A DNA stretch of 9,898 bases from JAPHTQ01 sp046484535 (GTDB lineage: Bacteria; Pseudomonadota; Gammaproteobacteria; Thiohalomonadales; Thiohalomonadaceae). The position numbers and the translations under genes were made by a program. The stretch spans positions 1-9,898 of the forward strand of contig JAWOIT010000080.1 of the NCBI GenBank assembly GCA_046484535.1, written 5' to 3'. The stretch's first letter is position 1. Each line of letters starts with the position of its first letter. Positions 1 to 5,093 of the stretch are shown piece by piece. A model generated the notes under the pieces. It saw only the letters and a program-made list of their open reading frames with translations. It did no database searches and had not been told where the DNA came from.

Positions 1-152
1 GGAGTTTTGCCTGGCAAAGGCCGAGCGCCGGTGTGCAGACGATTCAGGTACGCACCGTGGATGGGGAAGGCCGGGTTCAGACGGCCGAGCGCAGTCGCAG
101 GTTCCCTGACGGGGCGACCGGCCACCATGAAATTCAGGTGGAGGTAGGCTGA
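1..152 (+). CDS. C-terminal end of a molybdopterin-dependent (sulfite-oxidase-type) oxidoreductase, partial
   Basis: Reading from base 3, the frame is open from the left edge to a TGA at 150-152 and gives about 49 residues. The peptide has the pattern of the last beta strands of the Mo-co dimerisation domain (immunoglobulin-like fold) in sulfite oxidase family enzymes: IQVRTVDGEGRVQT, then the tail PDGATGHHEIQVEVG, close to the usual 'PDGATGYH' ending of that family. Such enzymes oxidise sulfite or related substrates with a molybdopterin cofactor, usually in the periplasm. The catalytic domain lies outside the window, so the substrate cannot be judged. The other two forward frames also stay open for much of the stretch, so the call rests on the motif. 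The next gene starts 97 bases downstream and has its own candidate promoter. Confidence 0.6.
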   Translation, partial: SFAWQRPSAGVQTIQVRTVDGEGRVQTAERSRRFPDGATGHHEIQVEVG

Positions 153-168
153 GTGTCGCCGTGCTAAG

Positions 169-197
169 TACGCATGGCGTGATTTTACGTCTATAAC
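169..197 (+). promoter_or_regulatory. Weak candidate sigma-70 promoter upstream of dodecin
   Basis: A TATAAC -10-like hexamer (192-197, 5 of 6 to consensus) lies 17 bases after TACGCA (169-174, 3 of 6 to TTGACA). A start site near 204 would give a leader of about 45 bases before the dodecin ATG at 250. The perfect palindrome TTACCGGTAA (198-207) sits at the expected start site. This is pattern matching only. Confidence 0.3.
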
Positions 198-207
198 TTA
201 CCGGTAA
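198..207. repeat. 10-bp perfect palindrome TTACCGGTAA, possible operator
   Basis: The site is self-complementary over ten bases and directly follows the best -10-like hexamer upstream of the dodecin gene. Its core TACCGGTA recurs at 3936-3943, 4012-4019 and 7994-8001. The placement would suit a repressor site, but no regulator can be named. Confidence 0.3.
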
Positions 208-237
208 AGGGTGTATTCAATCCGCTGCATTGACACA

Positions 238-243
238 AAGGAG
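238..243 (+). promoter_or_regulatory. Ribosome binding site of dodecin (AAGGAG)
   Basis: AAGGAG is followed by a six-base spacer and the ATG at 250. This fixes the start there rather than at the in-frame GTG at 211, which would add 13 residues not seen in dodecins. Confidence 0.85.
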
Positions 244-249
244 ACGATC

Positions 250-450
250 ATGACGGTAGCAAAAGTAATTGAAATCAGTGCCGAATCAAATCAGAGTTTC
301 GAGGATGCGGTGAATCAGGCTATCGCCAAGGCATCCCAGTCCGTGCACAACATCAAGAGCGCCTGGATTAAGGAGCAGCAGGTAAAGATCGAGAATAATC
401 AGGTCGTGGCTTACCGGGTGGATATGAAGGTCACCTTTGTGTTGGACTGA
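250..450 (+). CDS. Dodecin family flavin-binding protein
   Basis: A 66-residue protein with the size and pattern of bacterial dodecins, small proteins that form hollow 12-subunit shells and bind flavins (FMN, riboflavin, lumichrome) between stacked tryptophans. They are thought to buffer or store flavins in the cytoplasm and limit flavin-driven oxidative damage. Visible hallmarks are the first strand KVIEIS (5-10), the helix with SFEDAVNQAI (16-25), the flavin-stacking Trp39 in AWIKE (38-42), and the last strands YRVDMKVTFVLD (55-66). Arg56 occupies the position after the conserved Tyr, which is Gln in the halobacterial protein and often Arg or Gln in bacteria. The ATG is chosen because AAGGAG lies six bases upstream. 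The gene seems monocistronic: 212 bases without a gene follow. Length and motifs leave little doubt. Confidence 0.93.
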   Translation: MTVAKVIEISAESNQSFEDAVNQAIAKASQSVHNIKSAWIKEQQVKIENNQVVAYRVDMKVTFVLD

Positions 451-662
451 TCCCTCATGATCGACCTGTCTATGCTGAATAAATCCGGTGGTATGGTTAA
501 ATCCTCTTCAGTGAACGGGAAGGACGGTGGGGATGCTAAGACGCCGTGACACGTTGCGCCCGGCTATCTTCGGCGATGGAATACCGGGAGGGCATGTGTT
601 GAGGCGATTATCCGGGATGAGTCACTGCATCATTCGTAGAAAGTTAATGCCGGAGGTTTTTT
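451..662 (+). other. Non-coding spacer between dodecin and the PfpI-family gene
   Basis: No supportable gene is visible. A 30-codon frame at 457-549 lacks a ribosome binding site and any recognisable pattern. A possible six-pair stem (524-529 with 542-547, one G-U pair, 12-base loop) is not followed by a T run, so it is not a convincing terminator. The spacer ends with the ribosome binding site GGAGG (652-656) of the next gene. No convincing promoter was found. Confidence 0.5.
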
Positions 663-1199
663 ATGCAGATCAGTTCAGCGAAGACGACAAAACATGTTCT
701 TATCATCAGTGCGGACGGTTTTGAGGACAGTGAATTATTACAACCCTATCAGCAGCTTAGTGAGGAGGGGGTGACCGCGGATATCGCCTCACTCCGTGAA
801 GGGGAAATCACCGGAAAGCGTGGCAAAAGTGTCACTGCCAACCTCTCCGTCGATGAGGTTAGGCCGGATGACTACGACATGCTATTCCTGCCGGGCGGCA
901 AGGCCCCGGCGGAACTGAGAAAACACGAAAAGGTCCTGGATGTGGTGCGCAGCTTCAGTAAGGCAAACAAGCCGATTGCAGCCATCTGCCATGGCCCGCA
1001 AATTTTAATCTCTGCGGGAGTGATACGGGGAAAGACCGCTACCTCCTATCACTCGGTTGCCGATGAAATGAAAGAGGCCGGAGTGAACTATGTGGACCAG
1101 GAACTGGTGGTAGATGGCAATCTCATTACTTCCCGTCAACCGGATGATATCCCGGCGTTGATTAAAGAGATGATGTCACGCCTGAAACAGGCTGAATAG
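663..1199 (+). CDS. PfpI/DJ-1 family protein (YhbO/PfpI type, putative protein deglycase or protease)
   Basis: A 178-residue cytoplasmic protein of the class I glutamine amidotransferase-like fold, colinear as recalled with archaeal PfpI and E. coli YhbO. Members have been described as intracellular peptidases, glyoxalases or deglycases acting on methylglyoxal-damaged proteins, usually linked to stress. Visible hallmarks are the N-terminal strand and acidic motif GFED (19-22, Glu21), LPGGKAP (76-82), the nucleophile elbow AICHGPQ (107-113) with Cys109 and His110, and the C-terminal VVDGNLITSRQPDD segment. The partner-subunit acid that completes the triad in PfpI aligns with Ala83, with Glu84 next to it; in YhbO this place carries Asp. 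The start is set by GGAGG (652-656) six bases before the ATG. The gene ends 24 bases before the convergent DUF72 gene. Family is certain; the exact reaction is not. Confidence 0.93.
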   Translation: MQISSAKTTKHVLIISADGFEDSELLQPYQQLSEEGVTADIASLREGEITGKRGKSVTANLSVDEVRPDDYDMLFLPGGKAPAELRKHEKVLDVVRSFSKANKPIAAICHGPQILISAGVIRGKTATSYHSVADEMKEAGVNYVDQELVVDGNLITSRQPDDIPALIKEMMSRLKQAE

Positions 1200-1223
1200 C
1201 TCAATCCGTGCAAAAACGCCGGT

Positions 1224-1976
1224 TTACCTCCTCTCCAGCATTCCGGCCAGCGCCTCCGCATTGCGAGCCGCATTGCCGGCCTCATCGTTGTCAAAATAGC
1301 AGTAGATCTCCTTTCCCTGTTCCCGCCATGCATGAAATGCACCGGCCCAGCCGGCCAGGGTGCGATTATCGTAATCGCCCTGATAGGGTCCGCCGGGGCC
1401 GTGCAGACGGATATAGACAAAATCCGCCGTGACCTCCCGTGGTGAGATAAAGCCATCGAGCTCATAGATGCAAAAGGCGGCGTTGTGCCTGGAAAGAAGC
1501 TCATAGATCTCCGGCTCAAGCCAGCTTGGATCGCGAAACTCAAAGGTATAACGGAATTCATTACTTAACCCGTCGAGAAACCGGGCCAGCCTTTCTTGAT
1601 TGCAGTGCCATCTTGGCGGTAGTTGAAACAGGATCGGCCCGAGTTTTTCACCAAGGACGGGAATCCGCTCCAGCAAACCGTGCAGGCTCTGCTTCGGATC
1701 CTTGAGTTTCTTCATGTGGGTGATATAGCGGCTTGCCTTCACGGAAAAGACAAAGTCGCCCGGGGTCTCCTCATACCAGTGCCTCAGCGTGTCGGCATGG
1801 GGAAGATGATAGAAGGAGTTGTTGATTTCTACGGTCCTGAAATGTTCGCAATAGAACCCAAGCATATCGTCGTTCCTAATATCCGCTGGATAAAAGGGGC
1901 CTTTCCAGTGGCTATATGACCAGCCGGAGGTACCTATATTCACTGTGGACTTTCGCTTCGCCATTACCGTTACCAC
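1224..1976 (-). CDS. DUF72 domain-containing protein (YecE family)
   Basis: A 250-residue protein with the full DUF72 pattern, a predicted TIM-barrel family of unknown biochemical function. Visible in order: the opening strand IGTSGWSY (14-21) with HWKGPFYP, VEINNSFYHLP (49-59), FSVKASRYITH (77-87) with KLKDP, the LGPILFQLPP strand (112-121), FEFRDPSW (145-152), YIRLHGPGGPYQGDY (188-202) and YCYFDNDEAGNAARNA near the end (225-240). These are the family's conserved strand ends and probably form the active pocket. The longest frame starts at a GTG (1976), but ATG at 1964 (residue 5) is equally possible; neither has a strong ribosome binding site. It is convergent with the PfpI-like gene and divergent from the CapA-like gene, so its neighbours say nothing firm about its role. 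Confidence 0.92.
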   Translation of the reverse strand: MVTVMAKRKSTVNIGTSGWSYSHWKGPFYPADIRNDDMLGFYCEHFRTVEINNSFYHLPHADTLRHWYEETPGDFVFSVKASRYITHMKKLKDPKQSLHGLLERIPVLGEKLGPILFQLPPRWHCNQERLARFLDGLSNEFRYTFEFRDPSWLEPEIYELLSRHNAAFCIYELDGFISPREVTADFVYIRLHGPGGPYQGDYDNRTLAGWAGAFHAWREQGKEIYCYFDNDEAGNAARNAEALAGMLERR

Positions 1977-1993
1977 TCGGATGCCGCTTTAAA

Positions 1994-2078
1994 AAGCATA
2001 GTCGGGCCTGATGATAGGGCCGAAATTTTCTGCAAACCCATTTTTCGTGGTGCATCGGGACAGTTAGCAGCTATGCTT
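1994..2078. promoter_or_regulatory. Divergent intergenic region with mirrored AAGCATAG/CTATGCTT arms (possible outward -10 elements)
   Basis: AAGCATAG (1994-2001) and its reverse complement CTATGCTT (2071-2078) flank most of the 110-base gap between the divergent DUF72 and CapA genes. Each arm carries TATGCT reading outward, a 4-of-6 match to a -10 element, at plausible distances from the DUF72 ATG (1964) and from the CapA ATG candidate at 2114. No good -35 hexamer is seen at 16-18 bases, so this is weak. Confidence 0.25.
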
Positions 2079-2086
2079 GCCTCATA

Positions 2087-3250
2087 GTGACCTTATTTGT
2101 GGCGGCTGGGGCGATGCAAGCAAACTCAGTGAAAGAGTCATTTTCCTTTCTAACCCTTTTTCTAAGCGGAGATGTGATGCCGGGAAGGGGGATTGATCAA
2201 ATACTACCTGCCCCCTCCTCACCGCAGCTGCATGAGCCCTATGTACAGGACGCTCGCGATTATCTGCATCTGGCGGAGAAGGTTTCGGGTTCAATGCAAA
2301 AACCCGTCGATTATGACTATATATGGGGAGATGCTCTCAAGGTGTTGCAGTCATTCCCTGTGGACCTGCGCATCATCAATCTGGAGACGGCCGTCACCAC
2401 CAGCGACGCCTATTGGAAAGGCAAAGGCATTCACTACCGAATGCATCCTGCCAACACACCGATTCTTGCAGCAGCCGGTATCGACTGCTGCGTGTTGGCC
2501 AATAATCACGTGCTGGACTGGGGTTATCCCGGATTAAAAGAGACCCTCGGTACACTGCAGCAAGCGGGCATTCATACCGCAGGCGCCGGGGAGAGTCGGG
2601 AACAGGCCCAAGCACCGGCTACCTTGGAGGCAAAAGGAAAGGGGAGGGTGCGGGTTTTCTCCTTCGGACACCCCGGCAGCGGCATTCCCCCGGAGTGGTC
2701 AGCAACAGACCACAGAGCGGGCGTGGCCTATCTGGAGAGCCTCACACAGAGTGCTGTTCAGGATATTGCGGCACAGATAGCTGCTATCAAAGCACCCGGC
2801 GATGTCATTGTCGTATCCCTGCATTGGGGGGGTAACTGGGGCTATCAGGTGCCGCAGGAGCAGCGGCAGTTTGCTCACCGTCTTATCGATGAAGCGGGAG
2901 TCGATGTGGTACATGGACACTCTTCGCATCATCCCAAAGGTATCGAGGTCTATCGGAACCGGCCCATCCTCTACGGTTGTGGTGATCTGTTAAACGATTA
3001 TGAGGGGATAGAAGGCTATGAACCGTACCGGGATGATCTCAGCCTGATGTACTTTCCGACAATCGACCTTACTGATGGAAGCCTGGTTCGCTTCATGTTA
3101 AGGCCTTTGCTGATTCGTCGCTTCAAGCTCAACCCTCCGCCTGTTGAGGATATTTTGTGGATACGGGACATGCTGAACAGGGAAGGGGAGAAATTTGGTA
3201 CGTCTGTAGAGGTGGTCGATAAAGAGGGATGGCTTGCGCTTCGATGGTAG
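2087..3250 (+). CDS. CapA family protein (PGA_cap metallophosphatase-like domain)
   Basis: A 387-residue protein of the CapA family, named after the poly-gamma-glutamate capsule enzyme but widespread outside capsule loci. The fold belongs to the calcineurin-like metallophosphatase superfamily. Visible motifs: LFLSGDVMPGRGID (24-37, metal-ligand Asp29), RIINLETAVT (95-104), VLANNHVLDWG (136-146, Asn140 and His141), SFGHPGSGIP (192-201), VVSLHWGGNWGY (242-253, His246) and DVVHGHSSHHPKG (273-285, His277 and His279). The domain is complete. The start is uncertain: the GTG at 2087 has no ribosome binding site, and the in-frame ATG at 2114 (residue 10) is preceded by GGGGCG and leaves the domain intact. 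No clear signal peptide or membrane anchor is seen, unlike Bacillus CapA. No capsule genes are nearby, so poly-glutamate synthesis should not be assumed. It ends 18 bases before the convergent DUF3775 gene. Confidence 0.9.
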   Translation: MTLFVAAGAMQANSVKESFSFLTLFLSGDVMPGRGIDQILPAPSSPQLHEPYVQDARDYLHLAEKVSGSMQKPVDYDYIWGDALKVLQSFPVDLRIINLETAVTTSDAYWKGKGIHYRMHPANTPILAAAGIDCCVLANNHVLDWGYPGLKETLGTLQQAGIHTAGAGESREQAQAPATLEAKGKGRVRVFSFGHPGSGIPPEWSATDHRAGVAYLESLTQSAVQDIAAQIAAIKAPGDVIVVSLHWGGNWGYQVPQEQRQFAHRLIDEAGVDVVHGHSSHHPKGIEVYRNRPILYGCGDLLNDYEGIEGYEPYRDDLSLMYFPTIDLTDGSLVRFMLRPLLIRRFKLNPPPVEDILWIRDMLNREGEKFGTSVEVVDKEGWLALRW

Positions 3251-3268
3251 AGACGGCTGCCCGCCACG

Positions 3269-3655
3269 CTACTCCTCGCAGCGGTAACCCATCAACGCCA
3301 GCCCCTCGGCAAGATAGTCCGCCAGCAGCGGCGTGGCAATCATATTACTCACGGTGCCAAAGTCCCATAAATCCTTGGCATCCTGCACCGCACTGGTCCA
3401 CTCATCCGGTTCGTAGTCACCGCGCCCAAGCCACATCAGGCTGAGTACCTCAACGACCTGATCGGGCTCAAGGTCGTTAATGACATAGGCGATCTCCTGA
3501 TAACTGTGATCATCAATATGATCAGCCAGTACCTGACGGCCCCAATCATCAGCCGGACTGTCCGGCACTTCTGGAATCACCACCGCCTCCTTGGCGTGAA
3601 ATTCGTGAGCCTTGTCAATGATAAAACAGACGGTTTCGGGATTGACTGAGAGCAT
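3269..3655 (-). CDS. DUF3775 domain-containing protein
   Basis: A 128-residue soluble acidic protein matching the DUF3775 pattern, a proteobacterial family of unknown function. Recognisable parts are the N-terminal segment with VCFIIDKAHEFHAKE (9-23), the central YVINDLEPDQVVEVLSLMWL segment with its WLGRGDYEP motif (75-83), and the C-terminal TPLLADYLAEGLALMGY (108-124). The start is well supported: GGAGG (complement of 3663-3667) lies seven bases upstream of the ATG. The sequence is predicted largely helical with no membrane segments or catalytic motif. It is transcribed toward the CapA gene and away from the DUF502 gene, so it is probably monocistronic. Its function is unknown and the neighbours do not suggest one. 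Confidence 0.85.
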   Translation of the reverse strand: MLSVNPETVCFIIDKAHEFHAKEAVVIPEVPDSPADDWGRQVLADHIDDHSYQEIAYVINDLEPDQVVEVLSLMWLGRGDYEPDEWTSAVQDAKDLWDFGTVSNMIATPLLADYLAEGLALMGYRCEE

Positions 3656-3829
3656 GGCGATTCCTCCGCAGCGCCCGCATGAGAAGATAGTGAAAAATAT
3701 AACCGATATCTAAAACATAGCGCATCGCGCCGGATATTGAAGCGTGTTGAAGGATATGTTGGCGAAATTCAAGTGCGAATAGGGGATCAGAAAAACAGCG
3801 ATTCAATTCAAAATCTTTAAAAAATGGAT

Positions 3830-3857
3830 TTGGATTAAACATTAGGGAAGTTATGAT
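3830..3857 (+). promoter_or_regulatory. Weak candidate promoter for the DUF502 gene
   Basis: TATGAT (3852-3857, 5 of 6 to the -10 consensus) lies 16 bases after TTGGAT (3830-3835, 3 of 6 to TTGACA). The leader to the ATG at 3966 would be about 100 bases and would contain the TACCGGTA palindrome. Pattern matching only. Confidence 0.25.
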
Positions 3858-3935
3858 AGGCGTTTGCGGCAGGAGGCAGGCCTGTTGCAGTGGCCGGAGA
3901 ATCGACTAATTGAACCGCCGGGTTATTACTACTAA

Positions 3936-3943
3936 TACCGGTA
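3936..3943. repeat. TACCGGTA palindrome in the DUF502 leader
   Basis: An 8-bp perfect palindrome that ends eight bases before the AAGGAG ribosome binding site of the DUF502 gene. A second copy, extended to the 10-bp palindrome CTACCGGTAG, lies inside the gene at 4011-4020, 76 bases further on. It could be an operator pair or coincidence. Confidence 0.3.
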
Positions 3944-3965
3944 GTGTCTGGAAGGAGATGAGAGA

Positions 3966-4577
3966 ATGCGCGCCGTGCGGGGTATATTGCTTAAAGGTCT
4001 TGCAGCCGTACTACCGGTAGGGTTGACTGTGTATATCGTTTACTGGTTGGGCGTGTCTGTTGAACGGCTGTTTCACCCCATTATCACCTCCACAGGTATT
4101 TCCGAGGAACACTATATCCCCGGGATGGGTGTGTTGACCGGGTTTCTGCTGCTTTTCCTGGTCGGTCTGGTGGTCAATGCCTGGATCGTTCGGCGCATGT
4201 TTCAGTTCGGCGAAGACCTGTTGGAGCGGATCCCGTTAATCAAATCCGTCTATGGGGCTCTGCGTGACTTTATGGACTATTTCTCCACTGCCGACCAGCG
4301 AAGTGAACTTGAACAGGTGGTGCTGGTGAAAATAGGGGAGGCGCGTCTGCTTGGTTTTCTCACAGCGGAGAACCTTGAAGACCTGCCGTTATCGCTTAGT
4401 GAGGATGACAACGTCGCCGTCTATCTTCCGCTGAGTTATCAGATCGGAGGTTATACAATCTACATTCCTCGTTCGAATATAGAACCGGTGAATATGGACT
4501 TTGAATATGCGATGCGTCACGTCCTAACCGCCGGTCTGGCAAAGACAGGGGCGGGAAAGCACGTCAAACCGGATTAG
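3966..4577 (+). CDS. DUF502 domain-containing membrane protein
   Basis: A 203-residue inner-membrane protein of the DUF502 family, whose molecular role is not established. Two hydrophobic segments are clear: about 8-30 (LLKGLAAVLPVGLTVYIVYW) and about 54-75 (GVLTGFLLLFLVGLVV), separated by a short polar loop. The family's signature follows with LLERIPLIKSVYGALRDFMDYF (85-106), then a soluble beta-rich domain with VVLVKIGEARLLGFLT (118-133), VAVYLPLSYQIGGYTIYIPRS (150-170) and a short basic tail. The ATG has the ribosome binding site AAGGAG (3952-3957) eight bases upstream. The gene stands alone, divergent from DUF3775 and convergent with the minus-strand operon. Family and start are well supported. 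Confidence 0.92.
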   Translation: MRAVRGILLKGLAAVLPVGLTVYIVYWLGVSVERLFHPIITSTGISEEHYIPGMGVLTGFLLLFLVGLVVNAWIVRRMFQFGEDLLERIPLIKSVYGALRDFMDYFSTADQRSELEQVVLVKIGEARLLGFLTAENLEDLPLSLSEDDNVAVYLPLSYQIGGYTIYIPRSNIEPVNMDFEYAMRHVLTAGLAKTGAGKHVKPD

Positions 4578-4745
4578 GGCTGACCTGCTGAACCGGATCA
4601 CGAATGCCGGTCACCGGCGCCTCCAGAAGGTTCTACCCGCGTGAAATTCCGGCGCCGGTGGAACGACGGCGTATCAACGGCTAGGAGAACAGTGTCAGCG
4701 GGGCTATAACCCGCCGGGTGAAGACGGTGCTATCCGGACCAATGG
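4578..4745. other. Intergenic region between convergent transcripts, with inverted repeats
   Basis: Several symmetric elements lie here. CACCGGCGCC (4612-4621) and GGCGCCGGTG (4651-4660) form a perfect 10-bp inverted repeat around a 29-base loop. CCGGTCACCGG (4607-4617) is a short palindrome with a one-base centre. GCGGG (4698-4702) and CCCGC (4710-4714) form a compact stem. AACCGGAT repeats at 4567-4574 and 4591-4598. None is followed by a T run on either strand, so they are not textbook intrinsic terminators, though they may slow or end the two converging transcripts. Bases 4681-4745 also carry the mini-ORF listed separately. Confidence 0.5.
4612..4660. repeat. 10-bp perfect inverted repeat, possible hairpin between convergent genes
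   Basis: CACCGGCGCC at 4612-4621 pairs with GGCGCCGGTG at 4651-4660 across 29 bases. It is GC-rich and lies 35 bases after the DUF502 stop. Without a poly-T tail it may be a factor-dependent termination or RNA-stability element, or a repeat remnant. Confidence 0.45.
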
Positions 4746-4749
4746 TCAT
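4681..4749 (-). pseudogene. 22-codon ORF coupled to atpR, possible truncated start of an N-ATPase subunit a gene (atpB-like)
   Basis: The frame starts with an ATG (4749-4747) that overlaps the atpR-like stop as ATGA. It has the strong ribosome binding site AAGGAG eight bases upstream, inside the last codons of atpR. It runs 22 codons to a TAG (4683-4681). Its first ten residues, MTIGPDSTVF, resemble my recollection of N-ATPase subunit a N-termini ('M-x-hydrophobic-x-PD...V-hydrophobic'). In N-ATPase operons that gene (atpB) directly follows atpR. The rest, TRRVIAPLTLFS, does not continue the match, and no other frame in 4578-4680 restores it. The signals for translation are clear; the identity is inference from ten residues. 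It could instead be a genuine small peptide or chance. Confidence 0.4.
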
Positions 4750-5045
4750 CGATCGATCTCCTTATTTTGATCCTGCTCCTGAGAAAAGCGCCGAACGATG
4801 TAGATACGCAGAAGTGTGAATCCGGCCACCGCTATCAACACATGCTGCCAACCCGCATAGCGGGCGAGAAATAAAAAACCGGCGAGAACCAGGCTGAAGC
4901 GAACAAGAATGCTGATAAGCAGACGCATGGCCGGGTGCCGGGTCTTGTCGAGATTGCGTATCGTTACCCACAACCCCTGCAGAAAGAATAGCCCCAGCAA
5001 TATGCCGGCGATAAACGATGCTGTGTATTCCAGCGCCATGCTCAT
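4746..5045 (-). CDS. atpR: AtpR-like (ATP synthase subunit I type) three-helix membrane protein
   Basis: A 99-residue membrane protein with hydrophobic segments at about 7-29, 42-61 and 66-84 and a polar C-terminal tail. The pattern GILLGLFFLQGLWVTIR (14-30), a P-A-x-x-L-L-x-S-x-L-V-R stretch ending at Arg49, GFLFL, then GW and GFTLLR with Arg80, matches the AtpR subunit of N-ATPase operons. That is a small protein thought to assist assembly of the rotary membrane ATPase, with conserved arginines in its helices. No other N-ATPase subunit is in the window: a P-type ATPase ends 48 bases upstream, and downstream is only the overlapping 22-codon frame. An in-frame ATG at 5039 is an alternative start; an AGGA about eight bases upstream favours 5045. 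Family assignment is fairly confident; its job without the other subunits is unknown. Confidence 0.75.
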   Translation of the reverse strand: MSMALEYTASFIAGILLGLFFLQGLWVTIRNLDKTRHPAMRLLISILVRFSLVLAGFLFLARYAGWQHVLIAVAGFTLLRIYIVRRFSQEQDQNKEIDR

Positions 5046-5093
5046 GGTTTCGATCCTGTGTTCACCTTCTAGGTTGAAATGTCACAGCCTGAA

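Larger units (their letters stand above)
3656..3965. other. AT-richer divergent intergenic region between the DUF3775 and DUF502 genes
   Basis: About 310 bases without a convincing gene. It should hold promoters for both flanking genes. On the minus side an AT-rich stretch (3691-3710) includes a TATATT -10-like hexamer but no clear -35. On the plus side see the weak candidate at 3830-3857. The palindrome TACCGGTA (3936-3943) and ribosome binding site AAGGAG (3952-3957) precede the DUF502 ATG. A 75-codon minus-strand frame (3842-3615) crosses the region and overlaps the DUF3775 start by about 40 bases. It lacks a ribosome binding site and any familiar pattern, so I do not call it a gene. Confidence 0.5.

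Noticed and set aside
230..235. Perfect TTGACA hexamer upstream of dodecin
   Set aside because: A -10 element at normal spacing would fall inside the coding region (about 253-258, ACGGTA) and shows no match, so it is probably chance.
524..547. Stem-loop after dodecin considered as a terminator or riboswitch
   Set aside because: There are only six pairs with one wobble, a 12-base loop and no T run; no known riboswitch core could be recognised.
457..549. 30-codon ORF after dodecin
   Set aside because: There is no ribosome binding site and the composition is low-information; nothing suggests translation.
527..724. Plus-strand 65-codon frame before the PfpI-like gene
   Set aside because: It runs into the PfpI-like gene out of frame, across that gene's clear ribosome binding site, and is arginine/cysteine-rich without a recognisable pattern.
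1200..1223. Terminator between the PfpI-like and DUF72 genes
   Set aside because: The 24-base gap contains no inverted repeat that would form a stem.
1136..1561. Minus-strand 141-codon frame
   Set aside because: It overlaps the DUF72 gene in another frame and the end of the PfpI-like gene, with no protein pattern.
3615..3842. Minus-strand 75-codon frame upstream of the DUF3775 gene
   Set aside because: It has no ribosome binding site, overlaps the well-supported DUF3775 start in another frame, and shows no family pattern. It remains a weak possibility only.
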